Origin: Blumeriella jaapii
Lineage: Eukaryota > Ascomycota > Leotiomycetes > Helotiales > Drepanopezizaceae
Direction of reading: 5' to 3'
Length of the DNA stretch: 64,000 nucleotides
Assembly: GCA_009599575.1 (NCBI GenBank)
Contig: VWND01000067.1
Coordinates: forward strand, 1,426,001 to 1,490,000
The translations under genes and the position numbers were made by a program. This document shows, in pieces, positions 48,929 through 59,336 of this stretch (positions are counted from its first letter, which is position 1; each line of letters begins with the position of its first letter). The notes beneath the pieces are model-generated. The model made no database searches and was not told where the DNA came from. It was given only the letters and a program-made list of their open reading frames with translations.

Positions 48929-49116
48929 TGTGAGGGAATGAGATGTTAGTTCGTTGTGTCAGTTCGTTGGTCACGTGGTCCGAAGGTCACGTTGTTGTCA
49001 CGTGACATCGGAGCCCGCACATATTGTATCTTAGACTTCGCGGCATTTTTAATTTAGAAACCCCGTAGTTAATGCAAATCATTTACGAACTTTCTGCTCG
49101 TTCGCACCCTTTGATA
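48929..49116 (+). repeat. 5' LTR of G2
   Basis: 188 bp. The GTCAGTTCGTTGT word is duplicated in tandem (here first copy mutated to GTTAG). CACGTG motifs lie at 48972-48977 and 48999-49004, and a further CACGTT lies between them. The outer left end is preserved (TGTGAGGG), the inner end reads TTGATA. Confidence 0.95.
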
Positions 49117-49179
49117 TATTAACTATCAAACCTTTTTGATATTTTTATTTTAGCCTTCGAGCTGAAAAGGCCTGCCAAT

Positions 49180-50414
49180 TTTGTTTTGCTTTTGCGCATA
49201 CAAAAAATTAATCTTATCGCGATAACAATTTTACGACTTTTACGATTCCTACGACCTTTTATACGAAATTACGAAACGACAATCTTTTTTGATATAAGAC
49301 TTATATTCGAAAAACCCTGTTTTGCTTTTACTTATATCCCGGAACAAAACACATTTTACGCTTTTTTTCTAACGGATATTAATACCGAAAATATCGGAAC
49401 TTTCCAAATTATCGAAACTTTTTAATTATTTTATTTTGGAGCATTTTAAATATCCCGACCAAATCGTCGCCGCTCTGATCGCTAATACGAAAGCCTGCTT
49501 TTAAGAAATTTTCGATATTTTCGCTTACGCGGTAAAGCAGAACGATATAATAGTATTATTTAAGGCTAAACTGAATGATTTCGCTTAAAAGCTAGATGTT
49601 TAGACGGTATAATATTGAAAAAAAAAGGTTTTTTAAGAAAAAATAATTTAAAACCGCGAAGCCGAATTTGCCAATTTCCGAAAACAAGCTTTTATTAGTT
49701 AAAATACACCGAACATTTTAAACGTAAAAAAAAAAACATTTGCTTTTCCCGACCCCGATAAGTTTATAAATTCGGATGGCACCGGCAACGTTACGAAACA
49801 TTTTATTATTTTCTTTTAAAATATAATTCTAAAGCTTCGTTTTAATTAGAACTGGTATACGACCGAACAGAATCGCATAAATTTTTTTTTTTTCGCTTTT
49901 CCGATACAGCTAAAAGCGCTTTATAAAAGAGTTTACGTACGAACGGCACCTTTTTTTACTTGACTATTGCAAAAATGATTTAAGTTTTTTAATAATCGTT
50001 CGATGTTTTTAATTAACAGGCAGATGCATTTAAAAAAATTTTATTTTTTAAGCAAAATAATCAATTTCTGTTTATTTTTCTTTTTATTTGGCTGGAAGTT
50101 AAAAATTATATTAAGTTTAATAACGAAGCCGTTATCGCTATTTTGCGCGAAGCTTTTTATTTTAATATAGTTATCCGCTTATCGTATATTAATTTTTCCG
50201 ATTTAAAAACCGACCTTATTGGTTTTTGCGTTTAAATACGCGAAACCGATATTGTTTTTCGATAATTAAATTTTAATTATTACAAAACCGGAGGCCGTAA
50301 TACGGGAATTACTTTTTCCGCTCTTATATTTAAAACTATTACTACGATTATTATTTAAGGCGATTTTATAAATTTCAGCGCTATTCAAATCAAAGTAATT
50401 ATATGGACCGCAGC
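49180..50414 (+). pseudogene. gag of G2, first part
   Basis: It aligns with G1 gag along its length, including the segment equivalent to DLKTDFISFC near 50210-50240. It ends at GCAGC, where copy C begins, and continues at 59159. Confidence 0.82.
50410..50414. repeat. Target-site duplication of copy C (left copy, GCAGC)
   Basis: GCAGC recurs at 59154-59158 after the right LTR of C; a single copy is present at the same gag position in G1 (about 47625-47629). Confidence 0.95.
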
Positions 50415-50676
50415 TGTAACGACTTACTCGTTTGCCCCTCGCGTCACCCCAGCAACTACGTACAGTTGCAAGCTTTCTGGTCTTCTGGTGGGTCTTCTAT
50501 CAATTGTGGAAACTATTATGTATATAAGGCTCTTTCCTTTTAGCAATCTCTGCCTTTTGCAGTTGTTGATTTTAAATGAATATCTTTGTTACAAAACCAA
50601 AGGCTCGTTTTATACCATATGAATATAGCGATCAGTTGACTGATTTCTTAGCTTTTCGACTGATTAGATCGTTATA
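50415..50676 (+). repeat. 5' LTR of copy C
   Basis: 262 bp from TGTAACGACTTACTCG to TCGTTATA. The outer end is G/C-rich (CCCCTCGCGTCACCCC), the inner end AT-shifted. TATATAAGG near 50520-50530 is a candidate TATA element. Confidence 0.95.
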
Positions 50677-51089
50677 TTATTAACAATTTTTTTTTTTACG
50701 CTGGCGACGGCGTAAACTATTTTTCTTTTCGAATTTCTTACGGATTATACTAAAATGATCGACCGGTCGTAAAAAGGTTTATTTCCGCACTTTGCGAAAA
50801 ATGGCTTTTGTTCAACGATCTTTCTTTCAGCAAAGCTTTTCAGCTTCTGCTATTATATTATAATTTCTTTTTTAATTAGCAAAAAAACAGCCTTTCCTAA
50901 AAACTTTTTTTTTTTGAAAAACAGTTTTTTTCCCGAGAAAAAAAAAACAAAAAAAAGAATAAAGCGCCAATTATTTCGCCTGCTATTTTTTTTTTGCAGC
51001 CTAGCGCTAAAAGCATTTAATTAAAACTTTTGCAAAATCAACTGAAAAAAACGCAAAAGCGTAAACGATAATTTTTGGAAATTATACGA

Positions 51090-52300
51090 TTGCGATAAAC
51101 CTTTTAATTAAAACGTTTAATAAAATCTATCGAACGTGCTTTTGCTAATCGCGAATTTGCTACTTTTCCTTTTTTTCGCAACGTTTCATTTTAATTAACA
51201 AACGCTGCAAACCAACTTTTACGCTTTTCGCGAACTTTTTTTGAATTTTCTTATAACGGCCAAAACCTTAGCGCGTTTTTCGAACGCTATAATTCTTATT
51301 TATTTGCTAACTTTCGATTAGCTCGTATAAAACGCGTTTCGAATTTTAAATTTAAATTAAATAATAATAAAAATTACAAAACACGCCATTAAAAAACTAA
51401 AGTTTTCGATAACCTCGAACTTTACCACGATTATTTCGCTAGCGATCGATTTCGCAAAAATTATATATTCGATCAAACCGAAAGCGTGGCAAAAGAATTT
51501 TTTATTTCGCGTATTTTAAACCGCTCCGATTTTACATTTTTCGAAAAATTAATAAAAAAAGTCGCCGATTTTTTGGCCGACTTTTTAAACGTTTAAAAGG
51601 CCGAAAACGAATTTAAAATATTTGCAATAAATACGCACGACGACTTTTGGCGCTTTTATTTGCGATTTTCCATTTTCGCAGCGAACGCTTAAATACGAAC
51701 TGATAAACAGCTTCGAAACGCTTTTCGCGACAAAATACCAAAGCGTTTACGAAAAAAGCTGCATTTGAAATAAGCGCGTACAACGATTTTTAAAAATTGA
51801 TTTACCGCCGTTCGTCAAAAAAAACAAAATTAATTGGCTGAACGAACTTTATACGCGAATCGCTTTTTAATTAAATTTACTATTTATCAAAATAATAAAT
51901 CTTTAATCAAAGCGTATTACGAGTCAAATCGTACGTACGAAAGTCGTTCAAATGCTTTACAAGCTCCTTTTTAGCCCTCTGCTTTTTTTTTTTTTTTTTT
52001 ACGCCAAAACGCTCTTTTTGGCGTTTTTTCTTTTCGATCGGACCAACGACAACGCTCGTTTTTTATTTTATATCAAAAAGTTTAAAAAAGCTAATTTGCA
52101 CGACTTTTTACGGGCCGATTTTCGGTTTTATTCAAAAGCTTTTTTAGGCTGATAAATGTAAACGAGGTCGAACCGGCCGAAAATTCGCTTTTTAATAATA
52201 ATAATAAAAACGAAAATCCTTTTTCAAACGATTTTCAAAACGCATACGAAAAAATTAAAAGTTTTTTCGCTAATCGAAAAAACGCTTAGATTTAAACAAA
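51090..52300 (+). pseudogene. gag of copy C, degraded
   Basis: One frame reads NREFATFPFFRNVSF near 51160, KVFDNLELYHDYFASDRFR near 51400 and SVAKEFFISRILNRSDF near 51485. It then reads THDDFWRFYLRFSIFAANA near 51640, TYESRSNALQAPF near 51935, and a polar end NENPFSNDFQNAY near 52215-52245. The protease follows in the -1 frame. No CCHC knuckle was recognised. Short open readings at 51952 and on the other strand are shadows. Confidence 0.75.
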
Positions 52301-55300
52301 GCTTTTTTTTTAAGCGTATTACGCGATATGCGTTATTTTAACGTTCGAAAGCTTTTTAATGGCGATTTATTAACAATTTCCGTTATATTTACCAAAAATA
52401 GCTTTTTGTATAAAATAAAAACGCTCGCCGACTTTGGAACGAACGGTTATGCGTTAATCGATTCGGCGCTAATCAAGTTTTTTTTTTTTTTTTTAAAAAC
52501 TTTTGATTCAATCTTTTTCGGTTTTTTTTTTTGTAAAAGGGTATAATAAAGCTCGTGGCTATTTAATTATATATTTTACGCTTTTCAACTTTATTATTAA
52601 CAATCGAATACAATCGTTTACTTTTTTTTAATTATTAACTTCGGAAATTATAATATAATTTTAAAAAAAGCTTGGTTGGCCAAATACCAAGTTTTACTAA
52701 ATTATAATAAACGCAAGCTTTATTGGCCGAAATCTTATTTCTTTACAGCTTTTTACGCTCGTTATATTAAAGTTTTTTATTTGCATTTTCGAAAAATTCA
52801 ATTTCGCTATCAAAACGACGCTGTGAGACGTGACAAAAACTTTGATTAATTATGGCAGATTTACGACGCTGTGCGAAGCGCAAAAAAGTCGAATTTCATT
52901 CGCGGTGCTAATTTCGATGGCGACGCCAGTGGAATAATATAAGAAATTATATTACCACTTTTTTAGGCTGCCGATTCTTTTTTTATTATTTCTTTTTTTT
53001 TTTCTTTTTTTCTTTCGTCAGAACAGCTTTCTCGTTTTACGAAAAACAATTACATTAAAAACCGAAAAAAAGCCTTCGCCGCGATAGCCTTTCAGCTTAA
53101 TATAATCGATAATTTAAATAAGCCATCTTTTGAACTTCTCAAACGACTAGTTCGAAAACGAATTTTTTAATCCATTACTTACTCAATTTCTATCTGCTAG
53201 ATTATTACACACGCTTTTAAGCTGATTTTTAGAAAAAAAGCAGTTGAAATGTTTTCAACTTTTTTATACGAGATCGATGAAATATTAAACGACTTCACGT
53301 ACAACACTTTTTTTAAAATTTAATTTTATAATTTTTTCGAACGTTTCAGAACCAACGAAATATCGATTTCGACTTTTTTAATTAGCTTAGCAGAGCTAAT
53401 TTCGAATAAACCTTTTTTCGAATTTTTTCCCCTGGAATACAAAAACTTCGAATACGTATTTTTTAAAGCCGCTAATAACGAGCTAGCTTTTCACCGGCTT
53501 TACGACTACAAAATCGAGCTTATTATAAATAAAAAAAAGCTAAAATACACTTTTTTATATAAAATATCGATTCCAAAGCTCGAAATTATCAAAACTTACT
53601 TGCAAAATAATTTTAATAAAAGTTTCATCGAACTTTCCACCGCTCTTTTCGCTGTTTTAATACTTTTCGCTAAAAAACCCGACGGTTTACTGCGTTTTTA
53701 TATCGATTATCGAGCTTTTAATAATATTATTCGTAAAAATCGCTATCTTTTTTTTCTTATCGATAAAACTTTTATTTATTTTTCGAAAGCGCGAATTTTT
53801 ACGAAACTCGATATTCGTTAAGCTTTTTATAAAATTCGAATAGACTCCGCTAATAAAAAACTGACGACGTTTCGTACGCGTTACGGCGCTTATAAATGCA
53901 AAGTGCTACTTTTTAGTTTTATTAATAAATCCGCAATTTATCAACGCTATATAAACGACGTTTTCTTCGATTATTTAAACGATTTCTATATTGCATATTT
54001 AAATAATATTTTTATTTATTCGTCCGACTTTTTAAAATACGCTATATACGTTCGCAAAATATTTTAAAAATTCGCTAACGCTGAATTACAGGCCGATATT
54101 CGGAAATTTAAATTTAACGTTATTCGAATTCGTTATTTAAATTTTATTATTTTTATTAAAAGCTTAGAGGTAGATTCAAAAAAAAATTTTATAGTCGCTT
54201 ACTAGAAACCTTTTACTACTGTAAAAGGTGTACAAAACTTCTTTGGTTTTTATAACTTTTACCGACGTTTTATTCGAAATTACGGTATAATTGCAAAGCT
54301 TTTAATTTATTTAACCAAAATTAACGTTTTTTTTAATTTCACTTTTAAATATTAAAAAAGTTTCGATCTTTTTATACTAGCTTTTACTATTGCATCAGTT
54401 TTATAATATTATAAGCAAAACTTTCTTTGCATATTAGAAATTAACGCTTCCGACGGCGTAGTGGCTTTTGTGCTTTCGCAATTCTATAATAACGATTGGC
54501 TTTCAGTCGCTTATTTTAATAAAACTATAGCTTTCGTAAAACTAAACTACGTCGTATACGATAAAAAAATGCTCGCAATCATAAGATTTTTAAGCAATTT
54601 TCGTGCTGAATTAATTAGTTTAATTTATTAAATTAAAATAATTACTAATTACAAAACCTTGGAATATTTTATAACCTCCAAACTTTTAAACGCTCGATAA
54701 GCACGCTGGGCCGAGCTTCTCGCCGATTATAACTTTTTTATTACGTATAAATCAAATAAATACAATCTTTTAGCTGACGCATTAATACGTTATACGAACG
54801 AATTCGACCGCCAAAACTCTTTTAAACGCATTTAACGCTTGTAAACTTTTTTTCGAGCCGATCAGATTAACCACCGCTTTTTAATTAAAAAACTTCGACT
54901 TTCTATGGCCTTCGAAACAGCTGTTTTTATCGTTGAAATAACTGATTTTTCTTTCGCATTTCGTGTCGTTAATCAGCTTTTTTACGCTAATCGCATAGCT
55001 AGCAGCTTGATGGCCTTCCGAAAGAAAGCTGTACGAAACGCTACGAAAAGGAACGACGATAATAATATTCCGTTTTCGTATATATTTAAACGCGATTTGC
55101 TGCTATATCACGATCGCCTGATAATATCAGACGTCGATTATTTCCGTTTGGTTTTTGTACGAAAAATGCACGACCAGATTTTTATCGCTTATTTTAGCGC
55201 TCGCAAAATTACGCAATTGCTTTTGAATTAATATTATTAGCGAGGTATAATAGCATTCGTAAAACAATATTATCGCAATTGCTACGCTTATCGAAAAAGT

Positions 55301-55480
55301 TTTGTTTTAAAAAATAAGCGCTCCGGCCTTTTTCAGCCTTTTCTTATTTTTAACCATTTTTGGAAACACGTTATAATAGATTTTTACAGCTTTAACAAAA
55401 ATAAATACGATTACGATAACGTGTTCGTAATAATAAATCGCTTTTTTAAATAGATTATTTCGATTTTTTGCTATAAAAAT

Positions 55481-55494
55481 ATCGACGCTCGAAG
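55481..55494. repeat. Target-site duplication of LINE D1 (left copy)
   Basis: ATCGACGCTCGAAG here and at 57800-57813 flank D1 exactly. Copy A has the uninterrupted sequence (ATCGACGTTCGAAG) at about 3077-3090. Confidence 0.97.
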
Positions 55495-55532
55495 TAGTAG
55501 TAGTAGTAGTATTGATTAACGTCTAGCGGAGT

Positions 55533-55548
55533 GCAGCCGAAAGGCTGC
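55533..55548 (-). other. 3' UTR hairpin of LINE D1
   Basis: In plus orientation GCAGCC-GAAA-GGCTGC. The stem is identical to that of L1 (46033-46048); only the loop differs, as expected for a structure-conserving 3' UTR element. A TCCTAGGA-type palindrome lies next to it (55550-55558). Confidence 0.75.
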
Positions 55549-56149
55549 CCTCCTAGGACCTCCCAGGGGGTACGGAGACGTGCTAAGCTAAGGAATTAAA
55601 TACAAAATACGACCCCGAAAGCAGTTCGTATTAATACAGCTAAAGCTGCTGTCGATTACGCTTTTCGCCGCCTTTTGCGATAGTCCGTTAGTAAAAAATA
55701 TAAACGTAAAACCCAGAAAAAAGCCCAAAAAATATGCATACGGCACCGATTAAGATACGATTTGTCGGTTGCGTGGAAACGCACAATAGTATGGCCAATA
55801 GGCCGAGAAAAAAAAAAAAAAAAAAAGCAGTATCCAAATGTCCGAATCCAAAAACCAAAAGCGAAAAACAGGCTTGCGCTTACCAAGATAAAAAATCATC
55901 CGTTATACAAATATATAAAATAATATTCGCTTCGCTATAACGTCGCTTCGCGCGGCCGTACGCAGTTTATTCTGTTCGAGCTGCAATCGATCAGAGCAAG
56001 CAGTATACGTATAGCAAAATTGGTTATGTTTAAAAAACTGTAATAATAACGCGTAAAAACGTTACAAAATCCTTTGGCTCGCGGAGCAAATCTTTAAAAA
56101 ATATCACGGCCTTTCGCTCGGTTCGAAAAGAAGCGTCTGGTCGAGTTTT

Positions 56150-57799
56150 CTTAGGTTAATTAAAAAAACGTTTAATCGCGCGGCGGCATAGCATTAAATG
56201 CAATAAAATCTTAAGCTTTTTGCATTTGCAGCGCAATTCAGCGTCGATGTGATTATATTTAACGTAATACCATTTATAATTTCTATAAATGATTTTGGTC
56301 GCCAAATAATAATAAAGCAGTCGTTTCGGCATATCGAGCTCCGGCAAAGGTTTAACTGCGTAAACCGGGTCCTACCGCTTATAATTTCGTAAAAGCTTTC
56401 TGCTGGCTATCTTCTATCAAAAGCTTCGGTGCGAATCTCGCATTTTCCTGAAATCGGAGCGTATTTTACTCACAATCGGTTCGGACGCAAAGCTTTTATT
56501 CCAAAAGGTTTTTTCTGCACCCGCATTTGCTAGTTTGTCGGCGGCTTCGTTGCTTTCGATGTTCGTATAACCCGGTATTTATTTGACTTTTACATCGTAT
56601 ATTTCTATTACTTAGCAGGCCAAAAAGGCCCATTAAAAAAAAGAAAAAGGTATTCCGCGTATCCCCTAGATTACTAAAATGCTATCGATATACATTTATA
56701 GCCTTTGCGTACGCACCTCGGCTGGCATATTCGCAGCCTTTTGCAAGCCTTTCTATGCTTCTATCGCTTCTGCGTCGAAAACGTAAAAATAGTCGTTTAT
56801 CGAGCCGTATTCAGACGCTATTTGCTTGCGATTTTAATATATAACGTATTCGTAGCCTACGAAATAAGCGCCGTTTTTATACTTTTCGCAGCCGTCCGAG
56901 AAAATCGTGACGTTTCCAAAAAGTAGTTCTGCCTATTATTTCTTAAAATCTTTCGCGGTCTTTTTTTTTTTAACGCTTATAGTAAGGTCGGTGCGGCTGC
57001 CGGGCGAAAAGTGCGAAGGAATCAGTTTAAGTCGTGAAATTTGTAGGAAAATGTCGCCGAAGCGCTAGATTTTCGTTTTGGCGGCTATGTATATGCCCGC
57101 GTGTTTGCCCCGAAAGATCATTAGGGTAAGGATGCGTTAAACTAAAAAATACGCCTCGTCTACGATTTGCAATTTTATCGCAAAGCGTGCTTTAGCTTTT
57201 TTCAAAGCCGCGCTTGCGAAAAAGCCTGCGTTTCGTATTATTATAATAAAAAAAATGGTGCGCTATATAGAAAGTATTTTCCGTGCGGCCAAAGTGATAG
57301 TTTTTTGTATCAGATCGATATAACCGCCGAAACGGGTGCTGATTTGGCTGTTTCGTCCGGTTCGGCGACCAAGTTTCGTACGGCCTGCGTATCAAACTTC
57401 GGTCCCAAACAGTATCGAAGGAAAAACACAAGTAATTACTGCTTTTCGCAGCGCGCTGGCCGGAAGGCTATTATTAATTCGGCCGAAACCTTTAATATAT
57501 TGCGCCGCCTATCGTGCTTTGCTTACGCGTTCTCTGACGTGTCGTTTGAAAGTGAGTTTTCGATCGAACCAAACCCTTAGCTAGCGCAGCGCGGATTGCT
57601 CGCCTTTTTTCGCCGTAATAATGCAAAAGATCGTAATCCTGTCGTCGACCATAATCGAAGGAGCGTAGTCATTGTTTTGCGTAGTAATATATATCATCTC
57701 GATCTTTTCCGGCGCGAAAGCGATCTTGTGTTCGTTTCCCCATTCGAAAATATCGCGAACGTCTTTCGCAAATAGCTCGACATTGTCGTCCAGGCTGTT
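56150..57799 (-). pseudogene. LINE D1 ORF2 fragment (RT thumb, RNase H, C-terminal motif)
   Basis: Minus strand: 57799-57581 reads LFAKDVRDIFEWGNEHKIAF, then APEKIEMIYITTQ, the region after the RT catalytic box. Next comes RKLTFKRHVRERVSKAR, INNSLPASALRKAVITCVFP and further RNase H sequence. Near 56330-56160 it reads KIIYRNYKWYYVKYNHIDAE followed by CKCKK...HLMLC, the Cys/His motif at the end of Tad1-like ORF2. A few stops (TGG to TGA or TAG) remain. Plus-strand open stretches here (57167, 57336, 57672, 56705) are antisense shadows. Confidence 0.85.
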
Positions 57800-58891
57800 A
57801 TCGACGCTCGAAGCTTCGCCAAATTGTATATATTTCATATATATAAGTATTTTGGCTTTTTAAAAAGTATTATTAGCGATCGTGGCCTTTAATATTAGTT
57901 TATCTTCTGGTTTGAATTAAATAAAATATTCGGTACGCAATTGAAACTTTCGATAGCCGCTTATTTTAAAACCGACGGTCAGATCGAAATTTACAATTAA
58001 TACCTGCAAAAACGCTTTCGACCTTTCGTAAACTTTTATCAAAACGATTAAAACGAATTTTTTTTAATAATAAATTTCGCTTAAATGGTTTTTTTTTACG
58101 AGAATTTAAATAGCTTTTTATTTTTTAAAATTATATACGATTATATTTCTTATATTAATTAAAACTGAAAGCTCGATACTTTTTCTTTTTTCAATCTTTT
58201 ATACAAGTTAAACGCAAACGAAGCTCGTGCGTACGCTCGCCGCTATTACAACGCTTAGAACTTCGCTAAATCGCATTTTTAATAAGCTTACGACAAAATA
58301 AAAAAAAATGCGAATAAATCTCGCCGCGCGGTCGATTTTAACGTTAGCGATTACGTATAGCTCGATATGCGTTTATTTCCGACTTTCCGGCCCTTTCGCA
58401 AGCTCGACAATTTTACAAACGGCCTTTTTAAAATTGTAGCTAAAATTTTCGACAACGCTTTTAAACTAAACCTTTCTAGTATTATAAACGTACACCCAGT
58501 TTTTCACGCTAATCGACTGCGTAAAGCAGCTAACGACGCGCTTTCAGATTAAATTAACTCAGCTTTTAAATTTATTAATATAATTAATAAGCTTAAATAC
58601 GAAATCGAAAAATTAATCGCTTATCGAATACAGCGAAAAACCTTTTAGTACAAAGCTTCTTAAGTAAGCTTAAATAAAAATCTTACGTAATATCCCGCGT
58701 TTAATTTTATATACGCTCCCTTAAAAATGCGCGACTTTCACTTAGCGTATAAAAAGCTTTCCGGTTCTTTTGCAAAACTTATAGACTGGCTGAAAGCGTA
58801 TTCCGAAGGTTTGGATTCGTACGATCATTTGGATAGCGACGTACTAATAGATAAAAGCTCGAGGGCGCGCTTTTTTCGGACGGGAAAGTAA

Positions 58892-59153
58892 TATAACGAC
58901 TTATTCGTTTGCCTTTCGCGTCATCCCAGCAATTACATATAATTGCAAGCTTCTTGGTCTCCTGGTGGGTTTCTTATTAATTGTGGAAACTATTATATAT
59001 ATAAGGCTTTTTCCCTTTAGCAACCTCTGCCTTTTGCAGTTGTTGATTCTAAGTGAATATTTTTGTTACAGAATCAAAGGCTCGTTTCATATCATGTGAA
59101 TATGGCGACCAGTTGACTGATCTTCCAGCCCTCCGACTGATTAGATCGTCACA
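58892..59153 (+). repeat. 3' LTR of copy C
   Basis: 262 bp from TATAACGACTTATTCG to TCGTCACA. Compared with the 5' LTR, the damage is reversed: the left (inner) end is mutated, the right (outer) end keeps TCCAGCCCTCCGACTG. Confidence 0.95.
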
Positions 59154-59158
59154 GCAGC

Positions 59159-59336
59159 TAATATAGCAAAAAACAAACGTTTAGTCGGTGACGCCGAGAA
59201 GCTAGCTCGCCGAACCTATTTTTTTACTAATAACCTTTGCTTATAATATGCTAGCGATAAACACCGAGCTGCTGACTGCCCCGACTTCCCTTAAATCAAA
59301 AAAGCTAAAGCCGAAGCAAAAAAGTCGGGAAACTGA
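59159..59336 (+). pseudogene. gag of G2, 3' end
   Basis: It continues gag after copy C. The nucleocapsid knuckle begins with Cys at 59238 (C-L-stop-Y-ASDKHRAADC), then a tail ending in KKSGN, with TGA at 59334-59336. Confidence 0.85.
59327..59333 (+). promoter_or_regulatory. Putative -1 frameshift heptamer GGGAAAC, G2
   Basis: Gag-frame codons are TCG GGA AAC TGA; the pol frame opens at CTG from 59333 in the -1 phase and runs without a stop to 59617. The heptamer is one of the classic slippery sequences used at gag-pro junctions of betaretroviruses (established knowledge); use here is inferred. Confidence 0.82.

Larger units (their letters stand above)
55495..57799 (-). mobile_element. 5'-truncated Tad1-like LINE D1 (2.3 kb)
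   Basis: Minus orientation: the 3' tail (ACT)5 is at the left end (55495-55510) and the truncated 5' end is at 57799, inside the RT. It corresponds to L1 positions from about 28198 to 28998 plus 44591-46090. Both ends are fixed by a perfect 14 bp duplication. It is visibly less RIP-damaged than its surroundings: line 57301-57360 has 28 G/C of 60. It is the top of the nest and therefore one of the youngest insertions. Confidence 0.95.
52310..58891 (+). pseudogene. RIP-inactivated pol of copy C, split by LINE D1
   Basis: It continues in one frame from 52328: protease remnant ALIDSAL at about 52455; RT at 53600-53821 with KKPDGLLRFYIDYRAFN and a destroyed catalytic box YLNN at 53996-54007; RNase H at about 54270-54800. 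The integrase N-terminal region lies at 54905-55231, with the core to 55494. After D1 the core and C-terminus span 57814-58550, and the chromodomain about 58600-58760. The native-type TAA (58889-58891) abuts the 3' LTR. The same frame holds on both sides of D1 because insertion plus duplication is 2319 bp, a multiple of three; this is coincidence. Confidence 0.9.
50415..59153 (+). mobile_element. Ty3/Gypsy chromovirus, family 1 copy C, complete (6.4 kb) with LINE D1 nested inside
   Basis: It has two 262 bp LTRs, a perfect GCAGC duplication, gag, and pol with chromodomain. LINE D1 interrupts the integrase at 55495-57799. It is the only complete family 1 copy in the window and gives the reference layout for A and B. 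It is strongly RIP-mutated internally. Confidence 0.96.

Noticed and set aside
52277..52283. AAAAAAC heptamer in gag register before a TAG in copy C
   Set aside because: Copy B has CGG AGA AAC at the same place, so the A run in C is a product of G-to-A mutation and not an ancestral slip site.
55495..55512. (TAG)n microsatellite
   Set aside because: It is the simple-repeat tail of LINE D1, fixed by the adjacent target duplication.
55656..55940. Opposed open frames in the D1 3' UTR region
   Set aside because: No similarity to LINE proteins on either strand and no counterpart kept in L1.
57167..57580. 137-codon plus-strand open frame, longest in the window
   Set aside because: Antisense to LINE D1 ORF2; the minus strand reads the conserved RT and RNase H segments.
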